Shown here in pieces: positions 55,334 to 64,000 of a stretch of DNA of 64,000 nt (the stretch's first letter is position 1; each line of letters begins with the position of its first letter). Both the position numbers and the translations under genes were made by a program. Origin of the DNA: Thalassospira xianhensis MCCC 1A02616 (GTDB lineage Bacteria; Pseudomonadota; Alphaproteobacteria; Rhodospirillales; Thalassospiraceae); the NCBI RefSeq assembly GCF_003326475.1, contig NZ_JPWA01000024.1, forward strand, positions 1 through 64,000, given 5' to 3'. The notes under the pieces were generated by a model that had not been told where the DNA came from, searched no databases, and worked only from the letters and a program-made list of their open reading frames with translations.

Positions 55334-56272
55334 ATGAAGCTTCTATTCGAGCATGTGCAAATTGCACCGGACCGATCATGGCGCGGCCTGCACCGGAACC
55401 TGCGTGCAATCCCGTTCGAGTGGCATTTCCATCCGGAGTATGAACTGACCCTTACGCTTGGAAGCGAAGGGCAACGCTATGTCGGGGATCATATTGGTTC
55501 TTACGGTGACGATGATCTGGTGTTGCTGGGCCCGAACCTGCCCCATACATGGCATTCGCACAATGCGGCCCCCCCGGCAGCCGGAAAAATCGATATGGGA
55601 GCCTATGATCTTGATTTACAGGCAAAGCCGGGCGAACGGCCACATCAGGCCTTTGTATTCTGGTTTACGGCCGAGTGGATCGATAATGTTTGTGCAACCA
55701 TGCCGGAATTTGCTCGACTGCGACCCGTCCTGATAGATGCGCGGCGGGGGGTGAAATTTGATGCCCTGACTGCACGAAAGGTTGCGGCGTTTACCCCCCG
55801 GTTTGACGAAGGTGATCCGGCTGATAGGTTATTGTTACTGATAGAGGTATTGCGGATTTTGCTGGATGCGCGGGAACGGATCCCGCTGGCGTCCGAGCGG
55901 TTTGACGCAACGGTGCCGGATTATCATGAGGCAACGCGGCTTGGCCGGGTGCTGGATATTCTGCATTTGCGCTATGTCGAACAAATCGGAAGCCGCCAAA
56001 TCGCGGATCATACCGGTATGAGCGAACGGACCCTGCGCCGGTTTTTCAAACGCCATACAGGATCAAGCGTTCAGGATTATCTGATGGGGTTGCGGCTGGG
56101 GCGGGCGGTATCACTGCTGCTGTCTTCGGACCTTCCGATCTATCGGGTGGCGGAGGAGGCCGGATTTCAGAATCTATCGCATTTTAACCGGCAATTTTCC
56201 CGTCACCGCGGCATGCCGCCGAGCCGTTTCCGGCGGGACCGGTTTGAAAAGGGGATACTGCAAGTGGTCTAA
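55334..56272 (+). CDS. AraC-family transcriptional regulator with cupin sensor
   Basis: The protein has 312 residues. The N-terminal cupin-type sensor has FEWHFHPEYELTLTLGSEG and DLVLLGPNLPHTWHS. The C-terminal AraC domain has SRQIADHTGMSERTLRRFFK and LPIYRVAEEAGFQNLSHFNR. It is divergent from the PhyH-family oxygenase gene and probably activates it in response to the oxygenase substrate. It is convergent with the alpha/beta hydrolase gene (16 bases between stops). Confidence 0.9.
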   Translation: MKLLFEHVQIAPDRSWRGLHRNLRAIPFEWHFHPEYELTLTLGSEGQRYVGDHIGSYGDDDLVLLGPNLPHTWHSHNAAPPAAGKIDMGAYDLDLQAKPGERPHQAFVFWFTAEWIDNVCATMPEFARLRPVLIDARRGVKFDALTARKVAAFTPRFDEGDPADRLLLLIEVLRILLDARERIPLASERFDATVPDYHEATRLGRVLDILHLRYVEQIGSRQIADHTGMSERTLRRFFKRHTGSSVQDYLMGLRLGRAVSLLLSSDLPIYRVAEEAGFQNLSHFNRQFSRHRGMPPSRFRRDRFEKGILQVV

Positions 56273-56288
56273 GGATGAACATTGCCTG

Positions 56289-57230
56289 TCAGAAACGGGG
56301 CAGGGCCCAGTTGTGGTGATGATTTACCAGATGCTGGTCGAAGGCCTGCCAGAAAAGAGCGCGCAAATGATCGCTTTCCTGAAGGATCTCATGGCGGGCT
56401 TCGGGGATTTCGACCATGGTGACGGATGGGTGATCGCCAAATAATTCCTGTGTGGCGCGGTTGCTGACCACCTGATCGTTGCCTGACAGCACCATGGTAA
56501 TTGGGGGCAGGGTGGCGGTCGCAAAGTCATTGTCGGGTAACACGCGCCGTGACAATTCCGCCTGCGCCCGGAAGCAGGCATCAAGCCAGCCTGCCGATAC
56601 CCCGCCAACCACCAGATCGGGATTGTCCTGCAAACAGGTGACATTGCGTTCATAGCGCGCACGATCTGATGTCAGGAGATTGTCATCGGCAAAGGGTTGC
56701 AATGGCGAAAGCAGCTTTTGTCCCGGCAGGAACTGTTTGTTGAATCCATAGCGACAAAGTCCGGCTGACAGAAACTGTGCGGCAAGCGCAATCCAGTCAG
56801 GCCCGCCAAGTCCAAAGAACGGGGCAATCATGACAGCACTGCCAAACAGGTTCGGTTTTTCAAGCAGCATATGCATGCCGACCAATCCACCGGTAGAATG
56901 GGTCAGAAGCAGATCACAGCGGATATCGTGATGATCGGCCAGATTCCGGAGCACATCATGGGTATCTTCGACATAATGTCCGACATCACCGACATAGCCC
57001 ATGTGGCTTTCGGATACTTCGCGGGTTGATCCGCCCTGACCGCGAAAATCAAAGGTGACGCATCCAAGCCCATGTTCGGCAAGTTCGCGTGCGGTTTCGT
57101 TATATCGTTCGATAAATTCACCACGTCCCTGAAGGATCAGGACATGACCAAGGGCATTTTCAGGAGAATGCAGGGCATAACGCAATGTCAGGCCGCTTTG
57201 TCCGGTGAAACGATCAATGGCAAATGTCAT
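56289..57230 (-). CDS. Alpha/beta hydrolase (monoacylglycerol-lipase-like)
   Basis: The protein has 313 residues with no signal peptide. The nucleophile elbow is THSTGGL (Ser at about residue 116). FDFRGQGGSTREVSESHMG is the strand and loop typical of lysophospholipase L2 / monoacylglycerol lipases. LSGNDQVVSN carries the acid and PEARHEI the catalytic His. It follows the lipoprotein hydrolase gene by 46 bases on the same strand, so the two are likely cotranscribed. The substrate is probably a lipid ester, by family. Confidence 0.87.
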   Translation of the reverse strand: MTFAIDRFTGQSGLTLRYALHSPENALGHVLILQGRGEFIERYNETARELAEHGLGCVTFDFRGQGGSTREVSESHMGYVGDVGHYVEDTHDVLRNLADHHDIRCDLLLTHSTGGLVGMHMLLEKPNLFGSAVMIAPFFGLGGPDWIALAAQFLSAGLCRYGFNKQFLPGQKLLSPLQPFADDNLLTSDRARYERNVTCLQDNPDLVVGGVSAGWLDACFRAQAELSRRVLPDNDFATATLPPITMVLSGNDQVVSNRATQELFGDHPSVTMVEIPEARHEILQESDHLRALFWQAFDQHLVNHHHNWALPRF

Positions 57231-57276
57231 ATCTTCGCGAACTTCTATCCGGTCGTAGGAGTATCAGGACTGTTCA

Positions 57277-58581
57277 TCAATTTGCGGTCTTTCCGGGGAC
57301 TTCCAGTGACACTTCAATGAAATGGGTCATTTTGTCGAGCATGCTTACGAAGTCAGGGTTGAAGGTGCCGCGCCTTAGGCTGCCCGGTGATGCGGATTTT
57401 GCCAGATTGAGTTCACCGTAAACAGCATCGCTGCTGGTCTGGCATTTGCTGTTGGGGCTTTGTTCGTCGTAATGATCGCAACGACGGATGATGCCATCCA
57501 TACCGTAATGGGGATTGTCGGGGCGCATGGTGATCGCGGTATGGGCATGGTTCAGGGTACGCCAGTCCGGATCGGCAGATTTGACAATGTCGACACCGTC
57601 GCACAACGGATGCTCTTCGATCAGGTGTTCTTCGCCCTGATACCAGATCAGGCGTTTGTTGTCGTTTGTGACCTTGCTGCAGAAGAAATCAGCGGCCAGC
57701 ATGGGGTCAACAGTTCGGTCATCTGAACTGACCACCATGAAGACGGGAATATCGAACGCATCCATGGTACCGTCGCGATACGGTTCTGTCAGCAGATGGA
57801 ACTCGGCCGCGGCATTCATTGCCATCGAACCATATTTGGCGGCGTCGCTATTTTCGCCCTGTCCAACCCAGCTCTGGACATAACGGGCATAGGGTGTCAG
57901 CCAAGCCTGATCGCTTTTGGCCGAAAAGCCGGGGGATAGCAAAACCATTGCTGCCATTCGTGGATCGCGGCGACGGGCGTCAAATTCCCGTCCGATCAGC
58001 GCTGCCCCCATCGAGTAGCCGATAGTGATGATATGATCGGTATCATCGGAGAAGCTATCCATGCCGTAGCGAACCGTTTCGATCCACTCTTCGTAAGTTA
58101 CGTCCAAAAGATCGCCAGGTACCGTGCCATGCCCGGGAAGAAGGACGCCGTGGAAGGTTGCGCAGGGGAATTTGGATATTAGCGTATCTCGGATATCGGT
58201 CATTAGAAACGGGCTGTCTGTCAAGCCGTGCACCATCAGGAAACCAACGTCCATGCCGTGTGCTTTATCGTTTCCGGCAGCGTTGCAGGCAGCCTTATCG
58301 GGGCCTGTGGCAAAGGGGGCTCGCATTGCGACCACCTGATCAAGGTTGTATTGGCCAAATGGTGCAGCTTCCTGATCAAAGCGTTTGGATTTCAGGGCCG
58401 AACGAAGCTGTTCGCCGGTTTTTTTGACATAATCGTCAAACGGTTCGTTCGCCGCAGGCGCGCCGATGGCAAGACCGGATGGATCATGTTGCGGATCTTC
58501 AAAAAAGCATCCCGAAAGTGCGAGGGTCGCCGGAAGGGTAATCGCGACAAGTGTCGAACGCACAAGGCCGTTTACGGACAT
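57277..58581 (-). CDS. Lipoprotein alpha/beta hydrolase
   Basis: The protein has 434 residues with a lipoprotein signal (lipobox LSGC at about residues 22-25), so it is membrane-anchored outside the cytoplasm. The hydrolase core includes FLMVHGLTDSPFLM, the nucleophile elbow GYSMGAALIG and the acid loop VVSSDDRTVDPMLAADFFC. The C-terminal His region contains NHAHTAI. A typical AAGGAAG ribosome site precedes the ATG. It is the upstream member of a pair with the cytoplasmic hydrolase at 56289. Substrates are unknown; the pair could process an imported lipid or ester in two compartments. Confidence 0.85.
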   Translation of the reverse strand: MSVNGLVRSTLVAITLPATLALSGCFFEDPQHDPSGLAIGAPAANEPFDDYVKKTGEQLRSALKSKRFDQEAAPFGQYNLDQVVAMRAPFATGPDKAACNAAGNDKAHGMDVGFLMVHGLTDSPFLMTDIRDTLISKFPCATFHGVLLPGHGTVPGDLLDVTYEEWIETVRYGMDSFSDDTDHIITIGYSMGAALIGREFDARRRDPRMAAMVLLSPGFSAKSDQAWLTPYARYVQSWVGQGENSDAAKYGSMAMNAAAEFHLLTEPYRDGTMDAFDIPVFMVVSSDDRTVDPMLAADFFCSKVTNDNKRLIWYQGEEHLIEEHPLCDGVDIVKSADPDWRTLNHAHTAITMRPDNPHYGMDGIIRRCDHYDEQSPNSKCQTSSDAVYGELNLAKSASPGSLRRGTFNPDFVSMLDKMTHFIEVSLEVPGKTAN

Positions 58582-58664
58582 GGGATGCTTCCTTCCATCT
58601 TTTCTGTTTGCAGGCTTGTCCGATAAACTCTAACTCAGGCTGGATTATGACGCGACTAACAAAA

Positions 58665-58689
58665 AAAGCGGCCCGAAACGGACCGCTTT
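58665..58689 (-). terminator. Terminator of the osmC gene
   Basis: Arms AAAGCGG-x-CCG / CGG-x-CCGCTTT around an AAA loop have one mismatch. On the minus strand it is followed by seven T residues. Confidence 0.82.
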
Positions 58690-58713
58690 AAAGCAGGCTG
58701 GCAAATCAGGCAC

Positions 58714-59118
58714 TTATTCCATGATTTCCCAGCTATGTGTGATTTCGGCAGCCTTCGACAGCATGATCGAGGCTGAACAATATTTTTCGGCTGACAGTTC
58801 AACCGCACGGGCCAGTTTGGCTTCGTTGAGGTTTTCACCCTTTGCCTTGAAATGCAGATGGATTTTCGTGAACACCTTGGGATCAGTTTCAGCGCGCTCG
58901 GCTTTGACATCTGCCTGAACATCAATGACCTTCTCGCGGCCTTTCTGGAGGATATGCACGACATCAATCGATGAACATCCTGCCAGCCCCAGAAGCAACA
59001 TTTCCATCGGGCTCGGGCCAAAGCCGGTGTCCCTGTTGCCATCCATGACCACTCCGTGGCCAGATCCGCTGGTACCGGTGAAGGTCAGATTTTCAAGCCA
59101 CTTTACGCGTGCTTCCAT
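58714..59118 (-). CDS. OsmC family protein
   Basis: The protein has 134 residues. The family's two cysteines are present, in LAGCSSIDVV and SAEKYCSASI, so it may act as a thiol-dependent hydroperoxide reductase. GFGPSPMEMLLLGLAGCSS is diagnostic for the YhfA-type branch. The start at 59118 (MEARVKWLEN) follows AAGGA 8 bases upstream; an ATG 12 codons earlier (59154) is less likely. Confidence 0.9.
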   Translation of the reverse strand: MEARVKWLENLTFTGTSGSGHGVVMDGNRDTGFGPSPMEMLLLGLAGCSSIDVVHILQKGREKVIDVQADVKAERAETDPKVFTKIHLHFKAKGENLNEAKLARAVELSAEKYCSASIMLSKAAEITHSWEIME

Positions 59119-59315
59119 GATCGGGTTCCTTGTCTCGAGAATTGCATGCTTCATCGTCTAGCCTGCCTGACCGGTTCGCGCAAGCCGTGATCACATAAGG
59201 CAGTTACAGGTTGAAAAACATCTCGTGCAGGGGTGTAAAACTGTTATAGGAGTTTTTACCTTAACAAGAGATAATGTATGTCATTCCAGACCGTTATCGC
59301 CAAGGAGGGTAAATC

Positions 59316-59657
59316 ATGACGCAGGATGCCGGACGCAGCAAAAGCCGTTTCATGATGGCCATGGAACATGTTTTGCGTGAAGTGAACCATGAAGTCATCA
59401 GCCCTGCGATCCCTGATATGAGCGTCGATACGGCCTTGCCGCTGATTATCAACGTCGCCAAGCTTCGCGCCGATTATCTCAAATATGCTTTCAAGCTCAG
59501 TGCGGATCGCAAGGATAATCACCCGACGGCCGAAGAACTGGCGAAGCTTAAGCATCTGCGCGAAAGCTATCAGGAAATGCTGGCAGCAGCCCGGGAACTC
59601 GAACATTGCATTGATCGGGGATACATTGATTTGCCGGTTGGAGATAAAAAATCCTGA
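59316..59657 (+). CDS. Small conserved protein of unknown function
   Basis: The 113-residue helical protein is not assigned to a family. It is soluble, with a charged C-terminal helix (ELAKLKHLRESYQEMLAAAR). An excellent AAGGAGGG ribosome site precedes the ATG, which supports expression. It is alone between the divergent osmC and the downstream GGDEF gene. Confidence 0.7.
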   Translation: MTQDAGRSKSRFMMAMEHVLREVNHEVISPAIPDMSVDTALPLIINVAKLRADYLKYAFKLSADRKDNHPTAEELAKLKHLRESYQEMLAAARELEHCIDRGYIDLPVGDKKS

Positions 59658-59824
59658 CTGATTGGCGCTGGCCGCATGAGCAGTCTTGTCATATACTTAC
59701 GTATGTAATAAGAGCCTTGTAAAAGGTCTTCTAATGGGTCTGAATTTACAAAAGATCCAATGGTTTTGGGGCATTATAGATAACACGGGAAAGGGAGTGC
59801 GTCGCGAAGCGGCGCGTACGTGTA

Positions 59825-61492
59825 GTGTCAATTGCCCCGGACGTCGTCGCCACAGCAGCACTGGCGCGTGACGGCATTATATTTATCGGTTCGTCCGATC
59901 TTAAAATCGTTCATGCGAACCCGGTTGCGGTTAATCTTTTTAACGCATCGAAATCCGCGTTGCGTGACGGCACCGAAATCAAACAGTTCCTTGCATTTCT
60001 GGCGAAAAATGCTGAATTCGCCTCGGGTGATGGTGTTGGAGCCGTACGCGAGACGCTTGGCCTGATTTCCGAGAAAGCAGCCAAGGCGGATTTACCTGCG
60101 TTCCAGACGGGCGGCAAAAAAGTCACCTGGCGCAAGGCCGAAGGTCCCGAAGGTCTGACGGCTCTGGTCTTTCGCGAAGCGGGCAAGGCCGAGGAACTCG
60201 CCAGGGCTTTGTCCGATCACAAGATTTTCATCCAGCATCTGATCGACGTTCTGCCGATCCCGGTTTACCTTAAAAATCTGGATGGTGTGATTAACCGCTG
60301 CAATGAAGCGTTTGCGGAGTTGATTGGCCACGAACCCAAAAAGGTGATCGGTAGCAAACTTGCCGATGTCGCTTCCAAGCCCTTGGTCGCGCAGATTACC
60401 GATTACGAAGCACCGCTACTGATATCCGAAGGGCATGTGCGGCACGAAATCGATTTCGAAATGGATGGTGTTGAAAAATCTGCATTGTTCGCTGTTGCAA
60501 GTCTGAAAGGTCCAAGTGGTTCCATTGCCGGGACCATCGGTTCGCTGATTGATGTGACATCGCTGAAACGCGCGCAGGCCGAAGTGGCTGCCGCGGCGCA
60601 ACGTTTGACGGGATTGCTTGAAAAAGCCCCTATTGGTGTTGGCATATCCAGCCGGGACGGTGGTGAGTTCCGGTTCTTCAACAAAATGTTCGGCAACCTT
60701 CTGGCATTGAACAGTGACGATACGATGCCAACCGATACTGTTCTTCTTTCGGAACGTTACCGTGAGAAAAGCCTGCGGGACATGGATATGCTCGGTGAAT
60801 TGCAGGATGTTGAACTTCGTATTCGTCGCCCGGCGGATTCCGACGCAAGATGGCTTAAAACATCCATGGAGCCACTCACGTTCGAAGGACAGGAATCTGT
60901 TCTTTGGTGGCTAAGCGACATCACCAAGCAGAAACTCGCTGCGCGTGAGTTACAGAACAAGGCGAATAACGATGAACTGACCGGTCTGGCCAACCGGGCG
61001 CGCTATATGCAGAAGCTTTCGCAGTGCGAGACGGTTCTGCGCGGCACAAATACCGCGGCGTCGATCTTCCTGCTTGATCTGGATGGCTTTAAGGCGGTCA
61101 ACGATACTTTGGGGCATGCCGCGGGTGACTGGGTTCTTGTCGAGACAGCGAAGCGTCTTAAACGGGTTGCACGTCGCGCGGAGGAAGTGGCTCGCCTAGG
61201 CGGGGACGAGTTCACCCTATTCTTCATTAACAAGGGTGGTGAAAGGGAAATGGCCACTCTGGCTGATGAGATCATCGCCGAGATTTCCAAACCCTATGTG
61301 TGGGAGGGAAATGCCTGTGATATCGGTGCATCTATCGGTTTTACCGTTTTTGATGCCGGTTATTGCGACATGAACGAACAATTGCGCCGTGCGGACAAGG
61401 CCATGTACGAGGCCAAGGCCGCAGGCAAGGGACAGGCATGTTTTTATCGGCCGGAACTTGAACCTGATCTGCATCGAGATGAGACTGCCTGA
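59825..61492 (+). CDS. PAS-GGDEF diguanylate cyclase
   Basis: The protein has 555 residues and no membrane segment. Three PAS-like segments (around residues 10-110, 135-255 and 260-370) precede a GGDEF domain (about residues 380-545) with an intact RLGGDEFTLFF, so it should make c-di-GMP. The inhibitory RxxD site five residues before GGDEF is not kept (RAEE), so product inhibition may be lost. It starts at GTG 59825 with a poor ribosome site; other starts are possible. Confidence 0.88.
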   Translation: MSIAPDVVATAALARDGIIFIGSSDLKIVHANPVAVNLFNASKSALRDGTEIKQFLAFLAKNAEFASGDGVGAVRETLGLISEKAAKADLPAFQTGGKKVTWRKAEGPEGLTALVFREAGKAEELARALSDHKIFIQHLIDVLPIPVYLKNLDGVINRCNEAFAELIGHEPKKVIGSKLADVASKPLVAQITDYEAPLLISEGHVRHEIDFEMDGVEKSALFAVASLKGPSGSIAGTIGSLIDVTSLKRAQAEVAAAAQRLTGLLEKAPIGVGISSRDGGEFRFFNKMFGNLLALNSDDTMPTDTVLLSERYREKSLRDMDMLGELQDVELRIRRPADSDARWLKTSMEPLTFEGQESVLWWLSDITKQKLAARELQNKANNDELTGLANRARYMQKLSQCETVLRGTNTAASIFLLDLDGFKAVNDTLGHAAGDWVLVETAKRLKRVARRAEEVARLGGDEFTLFFINKGGEREMATLADEIIAEISKPYVWEGNACDIGASIGFTVFDAGYCDMNEQLRRADKAMYEAKAAGKGQACFYRPELEPDLHRDETA

Positions 61493-61538
61493 CGCGGATG
61501 TCGGTAATAAGATTTTGTTTGGGGCGGGGGGGACTTGT

Positions 61539-63112
61539 TCATTCCGCCTCTTTCCTTTGTTGCCCGGTCGTGGTTGCCGGATCGATGCCCAGCGTATCCA
61601 TCAGCGGACCAAGATATCGGGCGTACGGGTGCAAGGCACCGATGCTGCTGCGATAGATCGGTTGCCGAACCTGCAAGGTGCTGTGTGTCCGGATTTGGCG
61701 TCTGTTTTCATAGAATGTCAGACAGGCATCATCCCATGGAATCCCGTGAAAGTGATAAGGTGGCGGGCTTGTCCCTCAAGGTCATTGACGATGTCTTCGT
61801 AATCGACCTCTATAAAGCGATGAGCGGGTAGAATGTTTCGCCACTGGTCCATGAATTTCAGGTAGCTGTTGTAAAATGCGCCGAGTTCCATTTGGTGGTA
61901 GCTGAAATTCTGGGCACTTCCGAAACGTCGAGTGTAACAGGAAAAACAGGTATCCATCGCAGCGCGGCGGCAATGGATAATCCGGGGGTCCGGACGCATC
62001 AGCGCAATCAGACCCACCCGAGTGAAATTTGCAGGCATCTTGTCGATAATGCGTTTGACGGGCGTGCTTTTCATGGTGCCAGAACCAGCTTTGACCCTTG
62101 CCCGCACTTCTTTGCGATAGATGGTGCCGAGTGTCTGAATAAACGCGCCGCTGAATTTAAGAACCTCGTCACGAAGCTGGCCGTGTTTAACCTGATGTTC
62201 GATCAGGGCATCCTGATGATAACCAAGTGTGTCAAGTTCACCTGCTCCGTACATTTCCGGGTGAGATGCCAGAATTTGTTCGACCAGTGTCGTTCCGGAT
62301 CGCGGCATACCGACGACGAAAACATGTTGTGGCAGATCACCCTTTTCATCCGGGGTTTGCAGATCGGAAAATGAAAGGCCGCCTTGGTAATGCCAAGGAC
62401 GTTTTCGATGGTTTGCGGGGAATATTGAATGTTCCGACGCTTGATGCGGTTGCCGTCATTCAATGCTTTCATTGCGGCATCAATTTCGCCGTGTTCCATA
62501 TGATTTTTGGCCAGACCAAACAGCAATAGTTCCTTTTGCCCGTCGGGAATGCTCTCAAAGGACCGTGATCTGGTTTTGTTGATCATTACCTGCCGGGACG
62601 GGTGGTCTGCCGAAGCTCTGTCGATCAGGGTCAGGCAATGCCATGCGCGGATATGGCCGGAATGCCGTGCAAGGACATCTTTGAATATCGCGCGTTTCAG
62701 AAATGGTCCCGCCTGTCGTGCCGTTATTGCCGGTCAGGAAAATGCCCATTTGCAGCAACAGTTTCGGATCAAGCGGTTTGCGTTTTAGCGCTTGGGTCAG
62801 AACGGTTTTTGCCGGTGCGGTATAGCCAGAATTGCTCAGAATGGCGGATAGATCGGTAAAGTAAACCGTTTGTGGATCAAAACTGCTGCACGCCTTTTCA
62901 AGATCACGAATCGCATCAAGGGCATTACCATCCTGATGATGCATCAGGGCACTGATATGAAGGGCCTCGGGCAGGTCGGGCTTCTCTTTCAGCAAGCGGT
63001 AACACAGCTTGCGTGCCTTTCGGCGATGTCCATTGGTCCACTGATTTTGGATTTCGGAGATGGTCTTGGTCGTCGTTGTCGTTGGGTGATGCTCTGCTAT
63101 CCGATTTGACAT
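61539..63112 (-). pseudogene. TPR-sulfotransferase gene broken by three frame changes
   Basis: One coherent protein can be followed through four segments in changing frames. MSNRIAEHHPTTTT starts at 63112 and TPR-like repeats run to about 62725. The frame shifts, and AGPFLKRAIFKDVLARHSGH continues to about 62375. It shifts again, and FVVGMPRSGTTLVEQILASH (the PAPS loop) continues to about 61760. It shifts a third time, and ACLTFYENRR, VRQPIYRSSI and ARYLGPLMDTLGI end at a stop at 61539. The domain order matches the intact gene at 51350. The gene is either inactivated or affected by sequence errors; three separate shifts make decay more likely. Confidence 0.85.
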
Positions 63113-63204
63113 CAGTTTTTCCGGGCTTGTGGGCAGGTGCTGTGTATAAACACGCTTGCTGACGGAAAAACTGGCGGTCGGGATAAAACAAAAGCGACAA
63201 ACAA

Positions 63205-63231
63205 AAACGCCCGGCACATGGCCGGGCGTTT
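63205..63231 (-). terminator. Terminator of glnA
   Basis: Perfect arms AAACGCCCGGC / GCCGGGCGTTT are followed on the minus strand by TTGTTTG. It lies 30 bases after the glnA stop. Confidence 0.9.
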
Positions 63232-63261
63232 CGTGTTCGATGGTCCTTTCTGGTGAAAGGA

Positions 63262-64000
63262 TCAGCCGCTGTAGTACATGTCGAATTCGACCGGGTGCGG
63301 CGACTGTTCGAAGCGGATAACTTCTTCCATTTTCAGAGCGATGTATGCGTCGATCAGGTCGTCGCTCATCACATCGCCTTTTTTCAGGAAGTCGCGGTCT
63401 GCGTCGAGGCTGTCAAGTGCTTCATGGAGCGAACGGCAAACGGTCGGGACTTCTTTGAGCTCTTCCGGCGGAAGGTCATAGAGGTTTTTGTCCATTGCAT
63501 CGCCCGGGTGGATCTTGTTCTCGATGCCGTCAAGGCCAGCCATCAGCATTGCGGTGAATGCGAGATACGGGTTGGCAAGCGGATCAGGGAAGCGGATCTC
63601 GACGCGCTTGCCCTTCGGTGAAGCGGTATACGGGATACGGCAGGAAGCCGAACGGTTGCGAGCCGAGTAAGCCAGAAGAACCGGTGCTTCGAAGCCCGGG
63701 ACCAGACGCTTGTAGGAGTTGGTCGTCGGGTTGGTGAAAGCATTCAGTGCTTTGGCGTGCTTGATGATGCCGCCGATATAGTACAGGGCGGTGTCAGACA
63801 GGTCAGCATAACCGTTACCTGCGAACAGCGGCTTGCCTTCGTGCCAGATCGACTGGTGGGTATGCATGCCCGAACCGTTGTCACCGAAGACCGGCTTCGG
63901 CATGAAGGTTGCGGTTTTGCCATACTGGTGTGCAACCATGTGGATGCAGTATTTGTAAATCTGAACGGCGTCGGCATGCTCGATCAGGGTGCCGAATGCG
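63262..64000 (-). CDS. glnA: Glutamine synthetase, type I (3' part; start outside window)
   Basis: About 246 C-terminal residues are in the window and the gene continues past the right edge. The visible sequence contains the conserved active-site segments [38 protein letters not shown] and [10 protein letters not shown]. It also has the adenylylation site [10 protein letters not shown], whose Tyr is the target of GlnE, which is encoded at 6377-9346 in the same window. It makes glutamine from glutamate and ammonia. The frame is shared with the upstream coding sequence at the window edge ([15 protein letters not shown]). Confidence 0.97.
   Translation of the reverse strand, partial: AFGTLIEHADAVQIYKYCIHMVAHQYGKTATFMPKPVFGDNGSGMHTHQSIWHEGKPLFAGNGYADLSDTALYYIGGIIKHAKALNAFTNPTTNSYKRLVPGFEAPVLLAYSARNRSASCRIPYTASPKGKRVEIRFPDPLANPYLAFTAMLMAGLDGIENKIHPGDAMDKNLYDLPPEELKEVPTVCRSLHEALDSLDADRDFLKKGDVMSDDLIDAYIALKMEEVIRFEQSPHPVEFDMYYSG

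Noticed and set aside
1-64000. CRISPR arrays, insertion sequences, prophage genes and replication origins
   Set aside because: No regularly spaced repeats, transposase, phage structural genes or DnaA-box clusters were recognised.

Overview
The window is a 64-kb stretch of a GC-rich proteobacterial chromosome, most likely an alphaproteobacterium of the Rhodospirillales / Thalassospira type. That placement rests on an IscR-led isc operon carrying cysE and two cysteine desulfurases, the elongator tRNA-Met sequence, GlnE/GlnA, a TRAP transporter, and many EamA and AraC genes. It is an inference from gene content and style, because no rRNA is present. The left edge cuts an AlkA-type gene and the right edge cuts glnA.

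Layout. 1-6.3 kb: alkylation repair (alkA fusion, ogt), a GST, adhP, a ferritin-like DUF455 protein, a protein with degenerate HPt and receiver domains, and bcp. 6.4-15.8 kb: glnE, a very large AsmA/YhdP-like envelope protein, tyrS and anmK. 15.8-16.9 kb: an AT-rich orphan PD-(D/E)xK nuclease. 17-28.2 kb: a sulfur and Fe-S block (alpha/beta hydrolase, cysE, iscR, two cysteine desulfurases, iscU, iscA, hscB, hscA, fdx, iscX), then tenA and the sulfur-using mnmA, with two dispersed palindromic repeats. 29.1-32.9 kb: an accessory patch beside tRNA-Met with small membrane proteins of unknown function, an orphan HicB, a complete hicAB module with its operators, and the remains of a deleted SDR gene. 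32.9-35.2 kb: a translationally coupled pair of a fold-type III PLP racemase-like protein and a DUF1611 P-loop protein. 35.2-36.6 kb: gene-free, with a decayed EamA tail and diverged tandem repeats.

36.6-51.2 kb: EamA exporters with LysR or AraC regulators, a DUF1127 protein, a D-2-hydroxyacid dehydrogenase, an EAL protein, a membrane class III cyclase, and a TRAP transporter operon with a GntR regulator. 51.3-59.7 kb: TPR-sulfotransferase, adenosine-deaminase family protein, phytanoyl-CoA dioxygenase family protein with a divergent AraC gene, two alpha/beta hydrolases (one a lipoprotein), OsmC and a small conserved protein. 59.8-64 kb: PAS-GGDEF protein, a sulfotransferase pseudogene broken by three frame changes, and the 3' part of glnA.

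How genes work together: GlnE modifies and demodifies the glutamine synthetase encoded at the right edge, whose adenylylation tyrosine is visible. CysE makes the O-acetylserine for cysteine, IscS takes sulfur from cysteine, IscU/HscAB/Fdx build Fe-S clusters, and MnmA uses IscS sulfur for tRNA thiolation. The best candidates for little-described biology are the DUF1611-racemase pair, the pseudo-HPt/pseudo-receiver protein, the tetracysteine HscB, and the accessory patch beside tRNA-Met.
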